The position numbers and the translations under genes were made by a program. A DNA stretch of 64,000 bases from Chromohalobacter canadensis (GTDB lineage Bacteria > Pseudomonadota > Gammaproteobacteria > Pseudomonadales > Halomonadaceae). A model generated the notes under the pieces. It made no database searches. It had not been told where the DNA came from and saw nothing but the letters and a program-made list of their open reading frames with translations. Positions 46,566-54,786 of this stretch are shown in pieces. The stretch covers positions 868,001-932,000 of the forward strand of contig NZ_CP140151.1 of the NCBI RefSeq assembly GCF_034479555.1, written 5' to 3'. Position 1 is the stretch's first letter; each line of letters begins with the position of its first letter.

Positions 46566-48052
46566 CAGCGGCCTCCTACCAGCAGTGCCGCCGATGCTTC
46601 GACCAGGGTCAGCAGAAACGCCGGCGCCACGCCGATGATCACGAAGCCTGCCGACAGCACCGCGAGCACGCCCCACTCGATGGGACGCAGATCCTCGAAC
46701 TGCGCCCAGCGCTCCGGCATCGCCCCGAAGAACACCTTCTGCAGCATCTGCAGAAACAGCGCCGCCGTCACCAGGATGCCCAGCACACCGATGACGGCGA
46801 GCCATGGATAGACACCGAAGGTGCCGGCAAAGATATGGAACTCCGCCACGAAACCGGCCAGGCCGGGCAGGCCCAGGCTGGCAAAGGAGGCGAGCACGGC
46901 GAAGGCGGTCAGCCACGGGGCCTGACGCAGCAGACCACCGTAGCTGTCCAGGTCATACTCCTCGGTACGCTGCCAGAACGAGCCGCAGATGAGGAACAGC
47001 GCCCCGGTAATCAGGCCGTGCGCCACCATTTCCACCGTGGCCCCCACCAGGGCCAGCTCGCGGGCATATCCGGTATCCTGGATCAGGGCGCCGGCCACCG
47101 CGATCCCCAGCACCGTGTAGCCCATGTGATTGATCGACGTGTAGGCAATGCGCCGCTTCAGGTTGCGCTGGCCGAGCGCCACGAAGGCCCCGTAGAGAAT
47201 CGATGCGACCGCGAACAGCGCAATGACCAGGGCATGGCGAGAGAATGTCTCCGCCATCATGGCGAACGGAATGCGGATGATCCCGTAGGTGCCCATCTTG
47301 AGCAGCACCCCGGCGAGAATCGCCGAGACCGGCCCCGGGGCATCGACATGCGCCTGGGGCAGCCAGGTATGCACGGGCACCATCGGGGTCTTGATGGCGA
47401 AGCCGAGCATGAGGGCGAGGAACACCAGTGCAGCCGTCATGCCCGCACCCGCCAGCGGTTGCTGCTCGATGAGCACGCGCATGTCGAAGGTATGCGGCTC
47501 GACCGACTGATAGAGCCCGATGATCGCCAGCAGCAGCAACAGCGAGCCGCAGAAGGTGTACAGAAAGAACTTGAACGCGGCGAGCTGCGCCTGACCATGC
47601 CCCCAGCGGCCGATCAGGAAGAACATCCCCACCAGGCTCAGGTCGAAAAAGACATAGAAGAGCAGCAGGTCCAGCGCCAGGAAGACACCCAGAGACACGG
47701 ACTGCAGAAAGAGCATCCAGGCATAGTACTGGCGAGGCTGATGCTTCGTGTCCACGGGGTAGGCGATGCTGGCCGAGAAGACCAGGGCACTCATCGTCGC
47801 GACAGCCAGGGCAATGCCATCCACGCCCAGCCTGTAGCCCATGCCCAGGCTGGGTACCCAGGGCACTTCCTCGACGAACTGGAATAGCGCGCCTTGCGGA
47901 TCGAACTGTCGCCACGCCCAGATCAGCAACAGCACCGGCAACACCGAAACCGCGATGGCACACCGGCGAGCCGTGGTCTCGGTCCAACGGCTTGAAACGG
48001 CGAGTGCGAGGGCCCCCAGCATGGGAAGCCCCAGGGCTGCAGTCAAAATCAA
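46565..48052 (-). CDS. nuoM: NuoM-like antiporter-type subunit
   Basis: The 495-residue protein has the NuoM core (KTPMVPVHTWLPQAHVDAPGPVSAILAGVLLKMG). The TM5 motif is FFDLSLVGMFFLIG where FELxLIPM is usual, so the key Glu is Asp. I assign a TTG start at 48052, overlapping the nuoL stop as TTGA, because AGGAG lies 7 nt upstream and no ATG fits the family N-terminus (LILTAALGLPMLGALAL). It is tightly coupled to both neighbours. Confidence 0.88.
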   Translation of the reverse strand: MILTAALGLPMLGALALAVSSRWTETTARRCAIAVSVLPVLLLIWAWRQFDPQGALFQFVEEVPWVPSLGMGYRLGVDGIALAVATMSALVFSASIAYPVDTKHQPRQYYAWMLFLQSVSLGVFLALDLLLFYVFFDLSLVGMFFLIGRWGHGQAQLAAFKFFLYTFCGSLLLLLAIIGLYQSVEPHTFDMRVLIEQQPLAGAGMTAALVFLALMLGFAIKTPMVPVHTWLPQAHVDAPGPVSAILAGVLLKMGTYGIIRIPFAMMAETFSRHALVIALFAVASILYGAFVALGQRNLKRRIAYTSINHMGYTVLGIAVAGALIQDTGYARELALVGATVEMVAHGLITGALFLICGSFWQRTEEYDLDSYGGLLRQAPWLTAFAVLASFASLGLPGLAGFVAEFHIFAGTFGVYPWLAVIGVLGILVTAALFLQMLQKVFFGAMPERWAQFEDLRPIEWGVLAVLSAGFVIIGVAPAFLLTLVEASAALLVGGR

Positions 48053-49935
48053 AGGAGCGCTCCTATGCTCAGGATGATCAGGATCGCGGCGAGTCCGGCC
48101 GCGATACCGGTGTAGTAGTGATGCATCTGCCCGGTATGCGCCCGACGTGCCACTTGTCCCGCCCAGTCGATGCCCTTCGCGAGCTGGTTCGTGGCACCAT
48201 CGAACGCGCCTTCGCCACGCCGTTCTCCCAGCCTGGCCAGCCACGCACCAAAGCGGGCACTGCCCCGGATCCCGGCATCCACGGCGCGATCGTCGAAGCG
48301 TGCCAGGCCATGGCTGAACATCAGCATGGCCTCCGCGCCACGTGCTGCCAGCATCGGCAGGCCCAGCCAGTCCGCCATAGCGGTATGCGTTTCGCTCTGC
48401 TGACTCGACACCTCACGACGCACCGCCCAGGCACCCAGGCCAATGCCCAGCGCCACCAGCAGTAGCGACAGGATGAGTTCCCACGGCCTGGTCCCGGGAA
48501 AGTGCACGGACAGCAAATCGGCGAGGCCATTTCCGATACCGGGCCACCAGAGTAGCGACAGTGCCAATGTGCCTGCCGCCAGCAGATAGAGCGCGACGGC
48601 TTCCGCCCAGGAGTGGCCGGGCCGGGAGACAGCCTCGCTCATGCGGTCATGCCGCCCCCGCCCGAACGCCAGCAGTTGAAAGCGCGTGGCGTACAGCGCA
48701 CTGAGCCCTGCCGCCACGGCGACGATCACGGCCAGCCAGGACGCCTGATGGCCGGCGGCCGTGACGATCTTCTCCTTGCTCCACGCCGCACTCAGCGGAA
48801 CGACGCCCGCCAGCGCCAGGCTGGCCACCATGCTGGCTGCCGCGACGCCAGGAAGCAGGCGACCCAGACGCATCGCCGTCAGCGAATAGCTGTCGACATA
48901 GCGTTCGGCGATGCCGGCGGCCAGGAACAGCGCCGCTTTGGTGAATGCATGCGTGACGAAGTGCACCAGGGCGATGCCGGGAAAGCCCGCCCCTGCCGCC
49001 AGCCACATCAGGCCATACTGGGCCGATGTCGAGGCGGCCAGCAGCTTCTTGGCATGGCCCTGAAGACAGGCCACCAGTCCCCCTGCCAGGGCAGTGGTCA
49101 GCCCCAGCGTGATGGCGACCGGCGCAAACCAGGCGACGGCGGAGAGTTCCGCATGCAGCCGGACCACCAGGTAGATCCCCGCCGCGACCATGGTCGCCGC
49201 ATGGAGCAATGCCGACACCGGTGTCGGCCCGGACATGGCGGCAAACAGCCAGGGAGAGAACGGCACCTGGGCGGATTTCGCGGCGGCGGCCAGCACGACG
49301 CCGGCAACGAACACGTCCAGCCGCCACCCATCGAGTTGAGCCAGGTCTGCAAAGGCAAACGAGCCCGTGCCGGCGAACGCTGCCGCCGCGGCGATGTACA
49401 GTCCCAGATCCCCGAAGCGAGTGACCAGGAACGCCCAGGTGGCATCCCGCAGGTTGCCGGCCTTCTGCCATTCATGGGCGATCAGCGCCCACGAGCATGC
49501 CCCGACCAGTTCCCAGGCGATCAGCAGGGTGACGAAATCCTCGGCCAGGACGAGCAGTTCCATCGCGCCGAAGAACGCCGTCAGCAGCGCCACCAGTCCG
49601 ACGGGAGGGCGCACCGTCTCTCTGCCACTGACCGGCGATGCTTCATGGTAGGCGCTGTAGACGATGATCGGCGCGGCGATCAGTGGCACAACGATGGCGA
49701 ACACGGCGCTCGCGGATGTCATCCCGAGCGACAGAACGACTCGGGAACTCCAGCGATAGGTGCCGCTCCAGTCCGCCGTGACCGCGATGCTCACGAGCAG
49801 CAAGGTAGCGACCGTGATCGCCACCCCCGCCAGGGTCAGCACGGCACGGCCCCTGTCGTCGCCCGGCCAGCGCTTGCCGACCCCATGGATGACGAGGGCC
49901 GCCAGCAGCGGCAAGAGAGGAACGGACCACAGCAT
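48049..49935 (-). CDS. nuoL: NuoL-like antiporter-type subunit
   Basis: The 628-residue protein keeps the expected ionisable residues: Glu in LLIAWELVGACSWALI and Lys in AAAAKSAQVPFSPWLFAAMSGPTPVSALLHA. It has a C-terminal extension of the length seen in NuoL, with the amphipathic segment and final transmembrane helix that normally braces the membrane arm. Its start shares one base with the nuoK stop. It ends IILSIGALL, and the Shine-Dalgarno for nuoM is contained in that codon run. Confidence 0.9.
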   Translation of the reverse strand: MLWSVPLLPLLAALVIHGVGKRWPGDDRGRAVLTLAGVAITVATLLLVSIAVTADWSGTYRWSSRVVLSLGMTSASAVFAIVVPLIAAPIIVYSAYHEASPVSGRETVRPPVGLVALLTAFFGAMELLVLAEDFVTLLIAWELVGACSWALIAHEWQKAGNLRDATWAFLVTRFGDLGLYIAAAAAFAGTGSFAFADLAQLDGWRLDVFVAGVVLAAAAKSAQVPFSPWLFAAMSGPTPVSALLHAATMVAAGIYLVVRLHAELSAVAWFAPVAITLGLTTALAGGLVACLQGHAKKLLAASTSAQYGLMWLAAGAGFPGIALVHFVTHAFTKAALFLAAGIAERYVDSYSLTAMRLGRLLPGVAAASMVASLALAGVVPLSAAWSKEKIVTAAGHQASWLAVIVAVAAGLSALYATRFQLLAFGRGRHDRMSEAVSRPGHSWAEAVALYLLAAGTLALSLLWWPGIGNGLADLLSVHFPGTRPWELILSLLLVALGIGLGAWAVRREVSSQQSETHTAMADWLGLPMLAARGAEAMLMFSHGLARFDDRAVDAGIRGSARFGAWLARLGERRGEGAFDGATNQLAKGIDWAGQVARRAHTGQMHHYYTGIAAGLAAILIILSIGALL

Positions 49936-50240
49936 CAGTGTTTCAGCCCGGTCAGCGATTCGGTCATGTCGGCCTGTTTACCGCGGAAGACCGCGACCAC
50001 CAGGGCGAACCCCATCGCCATCTCGATGGCCATCACGGCCATGACGATGATCGTCAGCAGTTGGCCTTCCGGTGCTCCGGCCCCGCTGAAGGCCCAGAAC
50101 GCCACCGCCGCCAGCATGACACCGTTGAGGATCAGCTCCAGTCCCATCATCAGCATCACGAACGACTGCTGGGAAAGCGCGCCATAGATCCCGATACCGA
50201 TCAGTGCCGCTGCCAATAGCAAAAGTGTGGTGAGTGTCAT
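49935..50240 (-). CDS. nuoK: NuoK-like subunit
   Basis: The 101-residue protein has three transmembrane segments. Both conserved membrane glutamates of NuoK are present, E35 in GLELILNGV and E72 in MAIEMAMGF. This contrasts with the altered residues in the NuoM- and NuoN-like proteins of the same operon. It lies 27 bp behind nuoJ and shares a base with nuoL. Confidence 0.92.
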   Translation of the reverse strand: MTLTTLLLLAAALIGIGIYGALSQQSFVMLMMGLELILNGVMLAAVAFWAFSGAGAPEGQLLTIIVMAVMAIEMAMGFALVVAVFRGKQADMTESLTGLKH

Positions 50241-50267
50241 GCAAGCCTCCCTGCCTGGCTGTCCCGC

Positions 50268-50903
50268 TCAGTGGTGATGGTGATGATGGTGATGCTCGCC
50301 CTCGCCCGCTTCGTCCTCCTCGGGCTTGCCTGCCGGGTCGCCGCCCGGTTCCAGCCCCGGCGGCATCGAGCCCTCCGCCGCCGCGCCATAGCGCCCGCGA
50401 TGGCTCGACAGCACCACCACGCCGATCATGGTGGTCAGCAGCACGAGACCCGCCGATTCGAAAATCAGCATCGAATCACCGAGCATTTCGTTGCCCAGTG
50501 ATCTGACGGGCTCGAGGCCTGCCGGCACCGGCTGATCGGGAAAGGTCGCCAACAGGGCCATGGCGCCCAGTACCAGAAAACCGGCGACGCCGGCCCCGAT
50601 GGCGATACGTTCTTGATGGACCATGTTCATGGGATTCAGGCCGGCCGGGTTCATCATGAACATGACCATGAACAGCGCCATGACCGTCATTTCCACGGCC
50701 ATCATGAAGAACATGGCAACGCCCAGGTATTCCGCCGCCAACAGGATCATGATCACGCCCACGGCGATGAACGACACCAGCAGAAAGAAGGAGGCCCGTA
50801 CCATCGAATCGGTGCGAAACACGCGCCACCCGGTGACCACCGCCAGCGTGGCCAGCAGCAGAAACGCGATATCGACACCGAGGCCGTGATTCATGCTCTC
50901 CAT
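50268..50903 (-). CDS. nuoJ: NuoJ-like subunit with a native octahistidine C-terminus
   Basis: The 211-residue protein has about five transmembrane segments, with a NuoJ-like TM3 region (LLAAEYLGVAMFFMMAVEMTVMA). The C-terminal extension (~40 residues) is rich in Pro, Gly and Glu and ends GEGE followed by eight consecutive His before the stop. I start at 50903, overlapping the nuoH stop as TGATG; an ATG three codons on (50894) is also possible. The His run is in natural sequence context with mixed CAT/CAC codons. Confidence 0.88.
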   Translation of the reverse strand: MESMNHGLGVDIAFLLLATLAVVTGWRVFRTDSMVRASFFLLVSFIAVGVIMILLAAEYLGVAMFFMMAVEMTVMALFMVMFMMNPAGLNPMNMVHQERIAIGAGVAGFLVLGAMALLATFPDQPVPAGLEPVRSLGNEMLGDSMLIFESAGLVLLTTMIGVVVLSSHRGRYGAAAEGSMPPGLEPGGDPAGKPEEDEAGEGEHHHHHHHH

Positions 50904-51826
50904 CACAACAGCGCTCCTATCCCGGCCCATACCAGATCGATGAACGACAGCGGCAGCAACACGACCCACATCAAGGTGACGCAGCGCTCCGGCGCCAGTC
51001 GCGGCAGTAGCCGCCCGAGCAACAGCAGCACGCTCAATACCGCCAGCATCTTGAGGGACATCCATAACAGGCCGGGCAGCCAGGGCCCCAGCCAGCCCCC
51101 CAGGAAGGCAGTCGCTGCCACGCCGCTGAACGCGACCAGCATGGCCGCCCGGGCCATGTCCCAGACCAGCCGTGGCGGCCCCGAGATCTCCGCGGCCGTG
51201 CCGCCGGCAAGATCCGTCGAATCGGCCAAGTTCAGCGGCCCCCAGAAGGTCATGCCCAGGCCGACGATGAGAAACAGCGGCAGGCCCAGCGGCTGGCGGA
51301 TGACATTCCACAGACCTTCCTGCGAAGCCACCACCTGGGTGAACTGCAGCGATTCGGCCGGCAATGCCACGCCGATCAGCACGAACATGCTGATCAGGAT
51401 GTAGGAGAGCCCCAGCGCCACGTACCGGTACCCGCCGATCAAGGCCAGTAACGAATTCGCCGACCAGCCATGCAAGAAGATGACGACGGTCGCCAGCGCT
51501 TCCACGCTGCCCCACAGCACCACGCTGGTGACCAGATCCGTGGCAACCAGCGATGCCGACCATGGCACCACCGCCAGCCCGCCCGCCGCCAATGCCAGAT
51601 ACAGGGCCGGTGCCAGCCGCCAGGCCCGCCAATCCGGCGCTTCGGTGGCATTGGCGTGCTGGGTCAGCAACCAGGCACCGCGCGCCATCGGCGCCAGCCA
51701 GATACCTCCGGCCTGGGGGGTGCCAAGCGCGCTGGCAACCAGGCGATCGAGCACGGCAACGGCATAACCGCCGACAACCAGCATGAAGATCACCATGAGA
51801 ACCGGCAGAAACAGCTCGCTAAACAT
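50903..51826 (-). CDS. nuoH: NuoH-like subunit, divergent
   Basis: The 307-residue protein has about eight hydrophobic segments and aligns with NuoH/HyfC in length and order. The quinone-chamber signature is eroded: the usual ERKxxGxxQxRxGPN region reads LDRLVASALGTPQAGGIWLAP, and the usual R-PFDLPEAE-ELVAGYxTEY loop reads WGPLNLADSTDLAGGTAAEI, with far fewer acidic residues. It overlaps the upstream B/D-like gene by 8 bp. A quinone-reducing role is therefore doubtful. Confidence 0.82.
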   Translation of the reverse strand: MFSELFLPVLMVIFMLVVGGYAVAVLDRLVASALGTPQAGGIWLAPMARGAWLLTQHANATEAPDWRAWRLAPALYLALAAGGLAVVPWSASLVATDLVTSVVLWGSVEALATVVIFLHGWSANSLLALIGGYRYVALGLSYILISMFVLIGVALPAESLQFTQVVASQEGLWNVIRQPLGLPLFLIVGLGMTFWGPLNLADSTDLAGGTAAEISGPPRLVWDMARAAMLVAFSGVAATAFLGGWLGPWLPGLLWMSLKMLAVLSVLLLLGRLLPRLAPERCVTLMWVVLLPLSFIDLVWAGIGALL

Positions 51827-53129
51827 CGTTCCCGGTACCTCCCCGTACCGCCCGGGACTCGCCGGATGGCCGTGTGCCGACAGGTTGATCGGCCAACCCC
51901 GCGACATCCAGACTGGCGACCGTCGCCAGGGCATCGCCCCACTCCAGCCCGGGTAACAGCTCGTCGAAGAGCGCGCTCGCATCCGCCGGCCGCCGCGCCG
52001 ACCAGGGGCCCCGCGGTGTCTCGACGCTGCCTGTCCGCTCCGTGTGTACCCTGTCGCGTTCGGCCAGACGGGCCAGATGAAGGGATTGGTCGATTTCGTC
52101 CAGAAGCTGCCGCCAGCGAGCATGGGTATCGCCCGCGGTCTGACAGACGGGGGAGAATCCCAGTCGTCGATAGCCGGCATCCTCCGCGCGCAGATCATCA
52201 TCCAGTCCGGCAGCTCGGGCGGCGGGCCCGCCGATCATACGTGCCTGCTCGGGTCCGAGCACGCCGCCGCCCGCCGTCAGGCGAAAGAAGCCGCGACGTG
52301 ATAGTGCGCGCCGCAACCCATCGAGGGTACTCGACGCCGACAATCCATGCGCCAGACGCAAGGTCCGCAGGCTCACGTTCTCCAGGCCCGCCAGGTGCAA
52401 GGCATGGAACAGCCGGTGGAGGTGATGGCGAGCCCGGGCAAGCTCGACCTCCGCAATGGGGACGGGGCGCTGGCGAGCGTCGAAAAACACCTCGTCGAGA
52501 GGCTGTGGATACGGCGTCAGCTGCGTTTGCCATGTCTGCACGAGATCCCCCTGCAGGGTGATCTCCGCCGCCATGCCGGGCGGAAATGCGAAGAAGAACG
52601 GCCCCAGCCGGAACGTCAGTGAATCCAGCGTCAACCCGTCGCGAATGTCATTCTCCATGTTCATGGCCATGGGCCGCCCGTAGGGCACCCCGCCCATCAT
52701 GCCTTCGCCGCCCTGGCCGAAATCGCCCTCGCCTTCCCAGGGGTTGGGTGGCTCGTCCGGCAAAAGACGATGGGCACTGCCGCGGCGACCTTCCATCAGT
52801 TCGCGATGCGCCGTGACCAGTGCACCGGGCAGGTCGTCGAGATCGTCGATACGGGCCACGCGTTCCAGATGCGGCCAGGGTTCGCTGCGAAACCACAGCG
52901 TCGTGAAAGGGTATGGCAATTGGTCATGCACCCGGCGCAGGGGCTCGAAACGGTCGGCCGGAACCTCCCCCGCCACCAGCAAGACACTGGCATGACGCGG
53001 CGAGTCGACCAGTTCGATTCGCGGCGATAACGCAAGGTGCTGAAGCACGCCATCCCCCTGCTTGCCCAGCACGGGAAATACGGGAACGCGGCCACGCACG
53101 GCGAACTTGTGCAGCCAGTTCACTGCCAC
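51819..53129 (-). CDS. NuoB/NuoD-like fusion lacking Fe-S cysteines
   Basis: The 436-residue protein has an N-terminal part (1-110) that reads like NuoB/HycG (VNWLHKFAVRG; SPRHASVLLVAGEVPADRF; PLRRVHDQLPYPF) but without the CC and other cluster N2 cysteines; the whole protein has one Cys. A Gly/Met/Pro-rich linker (~125-160) leads to a part resembling NuoD/hydrogenase large subunits (DGLTLDSLTFRLGPFFFAFPPG; ITLQGDLVQ; LHRLFHALHLAGLENVSLRT). The start is GTG 53129, 10 bp inside nuoA; GTG 53123 is an alternative. The assignment is by motif and gene position; function is unknown. Confidence 0.7.
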   Translation of the reverse strand: MAVNWLHKFAVRGRVPVFPVLGKQGDGVLQHLALSPRIELVDSPRHASVLLVAGEVPADRFEPLRRVHDQLPYPFTTLWFRSEPWPHLERVARIDDLDDLPGALVTAHRELMEGRRGSAHRLLPDEPPNPWEGEGDFGQGGEGMMGGVPYGRPMAMNMENDIRDGLTLDSLTFRLGPFFFAFPPGMAAEITLQGDLVQTWQTQLTPYPQPLDEVFFDARQRPVPIAEVELARARHHLHRLFHALHLAGLENVSLRTLRLAHGLSASSTLDGLRRALSRRGFFRLTAGGGVLGPEQARMIGGPAARAAGLDDDLRAEDAGYRRLGFSPVCQTAGDTHARWRQLLDEIDQSLHLARLAERDRVHTERTGSVETPRGPWSARRPADASALFDELLPGLEWGDALATVASLDVAGLADQPVGTRPSGESRAVRGGTGNDV

Positions 53130-53467
53130 TTGAACACCCCCTCACGCCAGGCATAGATGATGCCCACCGACAGGATGGCGAGAAACATGCCCATCTCCAT
53201 CATGGCCTTCATGCCCTTCTCGACGAACACGACCGCCCATGGGTACATGAACATCATCTCCATCTCGAAGGCGATCAACAGCAGCGTCATGGAGTAGTAG
53301 CGAACGTGGTAGCGGTTCCAGGCGTGGCTGTCGGGCGTCCCCCCGCCCAGAAACGGCGCGCGCTGAGACCAACTGGGCCGCGGCTGGTGACGCATGGGCA
53401 ACCACTGCATCAGCAGCCCGGCGCCCAGTGCAAGAATCAGAATGATTAGAAGGGCGAACAGCTCCAT
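53120..53467 (-). CDS. nuoA: NuoA-like subunit
   Basis: The 115-residue protein has three transmembrane segments and the NuoA core RYYSMTLLLIAFEMEMMFMYPWAVVF, with the conserved acidic residues before PWA. The YxCGxxP motif that usually precedes it is replaced by PFLGGGTPDS, so the conserved cysteine is absent. I start at MELFALL, preceded by GAGGGA. It is the first gene of the complex I-like operon; the upstream 220 bp contains no gene. Confidence 0.85.
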   Translation of the reverse strand: MELFALLIILILALGAGLLMQWLPMRHQPRPSWSQRAPFLGGGTPDSHAWNRYHVRYYSMTLLLIAFEMEMMFMYPWAVVFVEKGMKAMMEMGMFLAILSVGIIYAWREGVFKWQ

Positions 53468-53686
53468 GCGAATCCCTCGCGTTGCTGACTCAAACGAATC
53501 TTGGCCATACCTTGGCCTTGCACTTTCGCACACTCAATTTCAAAGACTAGATAGCGGTCCTGAACGCCACCTGCCAACATGCGACAGCTCCTTGTCCGTG
53601 TTGAGGTAACGTCTATCCCCTATGTATAGGGAAGGATCGCGGACGACTCAACCTGCATCCAGCCCCCAGGTTAAACAATGGCATCG

Positions 53687-54682
53687 TTATCTCGGCGGTC
53701 CCGCCGGATAGCCGGATCGGGTCTCGGTGCCGACCGATGCGGTAACGGACGGCATGCAGGCGGGCGTGGCGCGCCAGACGCACACCCCCGCCACGCCCAC
53801 GCACAACATGCCCACCGCCGTGGCCACATCCGGCGTCTCGCTGAACAGCCACCATCCCCAACCGGCCGCGAAGATGAGATACGTGTAATCGAAAATGCCG
53901 ATCAAGGCAGACGGGGCCATTTGATAAGCCTTGGCCACCGTGCTGCTGGCCAGCACGAAGAGTATCGCCAGTCCCGCCAGTAGCCACCAGGCTTCGGCTG
54001 GAAGCGAACGCCAGGGCGCCGTCAGGAAGGTCGGCGTGGTGCCATCGGCCGGTAGCTGCCCGTGCAGCGTCATCCATAGACAGCCCACCGCCCCCAGACA
54101 CAGAAAGCCCAGATTCAGCGCCCCGGAAAGCACCAACGGCGCTTCGTCGCGGCAATGAACACGCGTCACCACGCAGGCCAGCGCATAACACACCGCCGCC
54201 AGCAGCGGCAGTGCCACCATGGGCGTGAAATGCATAGTCCCCGGGCGCAATATCAGCACCACGCCGGCAAAGCCCAAGACGATCCCCAACCAGCCTCCTG
54301 TCGAGAGCCGCTCGCCGGCCAACCAGGCAGCGAACAAGGCAATGAACAGCGGCGAGGTGTACAGCGCCACCGCCGCCATGGAGAGCGTCAACGTCGGAAG
54401 CGCCGCATAGAAGGTCAACCACATCGCCATCAACAAACCGGTTCTGACCAGCACCCAGCGGCGTAGCAGCGCTCGTCCCAGACGCATCACGCCACGTCTT
54501 CCGAGCAGCAACCCCAAAAGCGGCGACGCCAAAAGCGCACGCAGCACGTACAGCTGCCAAACACCCACGTCATCGCTGATATACTTAACCAGAGCGTCGG
54601 CCATCGAGAGGCAGAAGACCGAGGCGACAATACAACCGATGCCTTGCCATTCTGAGGTTTGTGCCCCAATTATCGGCTTCAT
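53687..54682 (-). CDS. EamA/DMT-family exporter
   Basis: The 331-residue membrane protein has ten predicted transmembrane segments in two EamA repeats (GIGCIVASVFCLSMADALVK; ALYTSPLFIALFAAWLAGERL; ALIGIFDYTYLIFAAGWGWW). It is divergently transcribed from a LysR-type regulator 104 bp away, a common arrangement in which the regulator controls the exporter. Substrate unknown. Confidence 0.87.
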   Translation of the reverse strand: MKPIIGAQTSEWQGIGCIVASVFCLSMADALVKYISDDVGVWQLYVLRALLASPLLGLLLGRRGVMRLGRALLRRWVLVRTGLLMAMWLTFYAALPTLTLSMAAVALYTSPLFIALFAAWLAGERLSTGGWLGIVLGFAGVVLILRPGTMHFTPMVALPLLAAVCYALACVVTRVHCRDEAPLVLSGALNLGFLCLGAVGCLWMTLHGQLPADGTTPTFLTAPWRSLPAEAWWLLAGLAILFVLASSTVAKAYQMAPSALIGIFDYTYLIFAAGWGWWLFSETPDVATAVGMLCVGVAGVCVWRATPACMPSVTASVGTETRSGYPAGPPR

Positions 54683-54786
54683 GAACGTTCTCCCTGAGCA
54701 AGAAGCCGCTCAAGAGTGCGCGCCCCAGGCATGCACGACAAACGAGTTATACGTCACTTTCCATGAGCTGTGATTATGGATCGCAT

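Noticed and set aside
48613..50187. A 524-codon open frame on the + strand
   Set aside because: Antisense to nuoL and nuoK; composition is Arg/Gln/His-rich with no domain.
50271..50294. Octahistidine tail as an engineered affinity tag
   Set aside because: It follows naturally from an acidic extension, lies inside an intact operon with the next gene 27 bp on, and no vector sequence is nearby.
53618..53631. Palindrome CCCTA-TGTA-TAGGG upstream of the complex I-like operon
   Set aside because: Only 5-bp arms and a single occurrence; could be chance.
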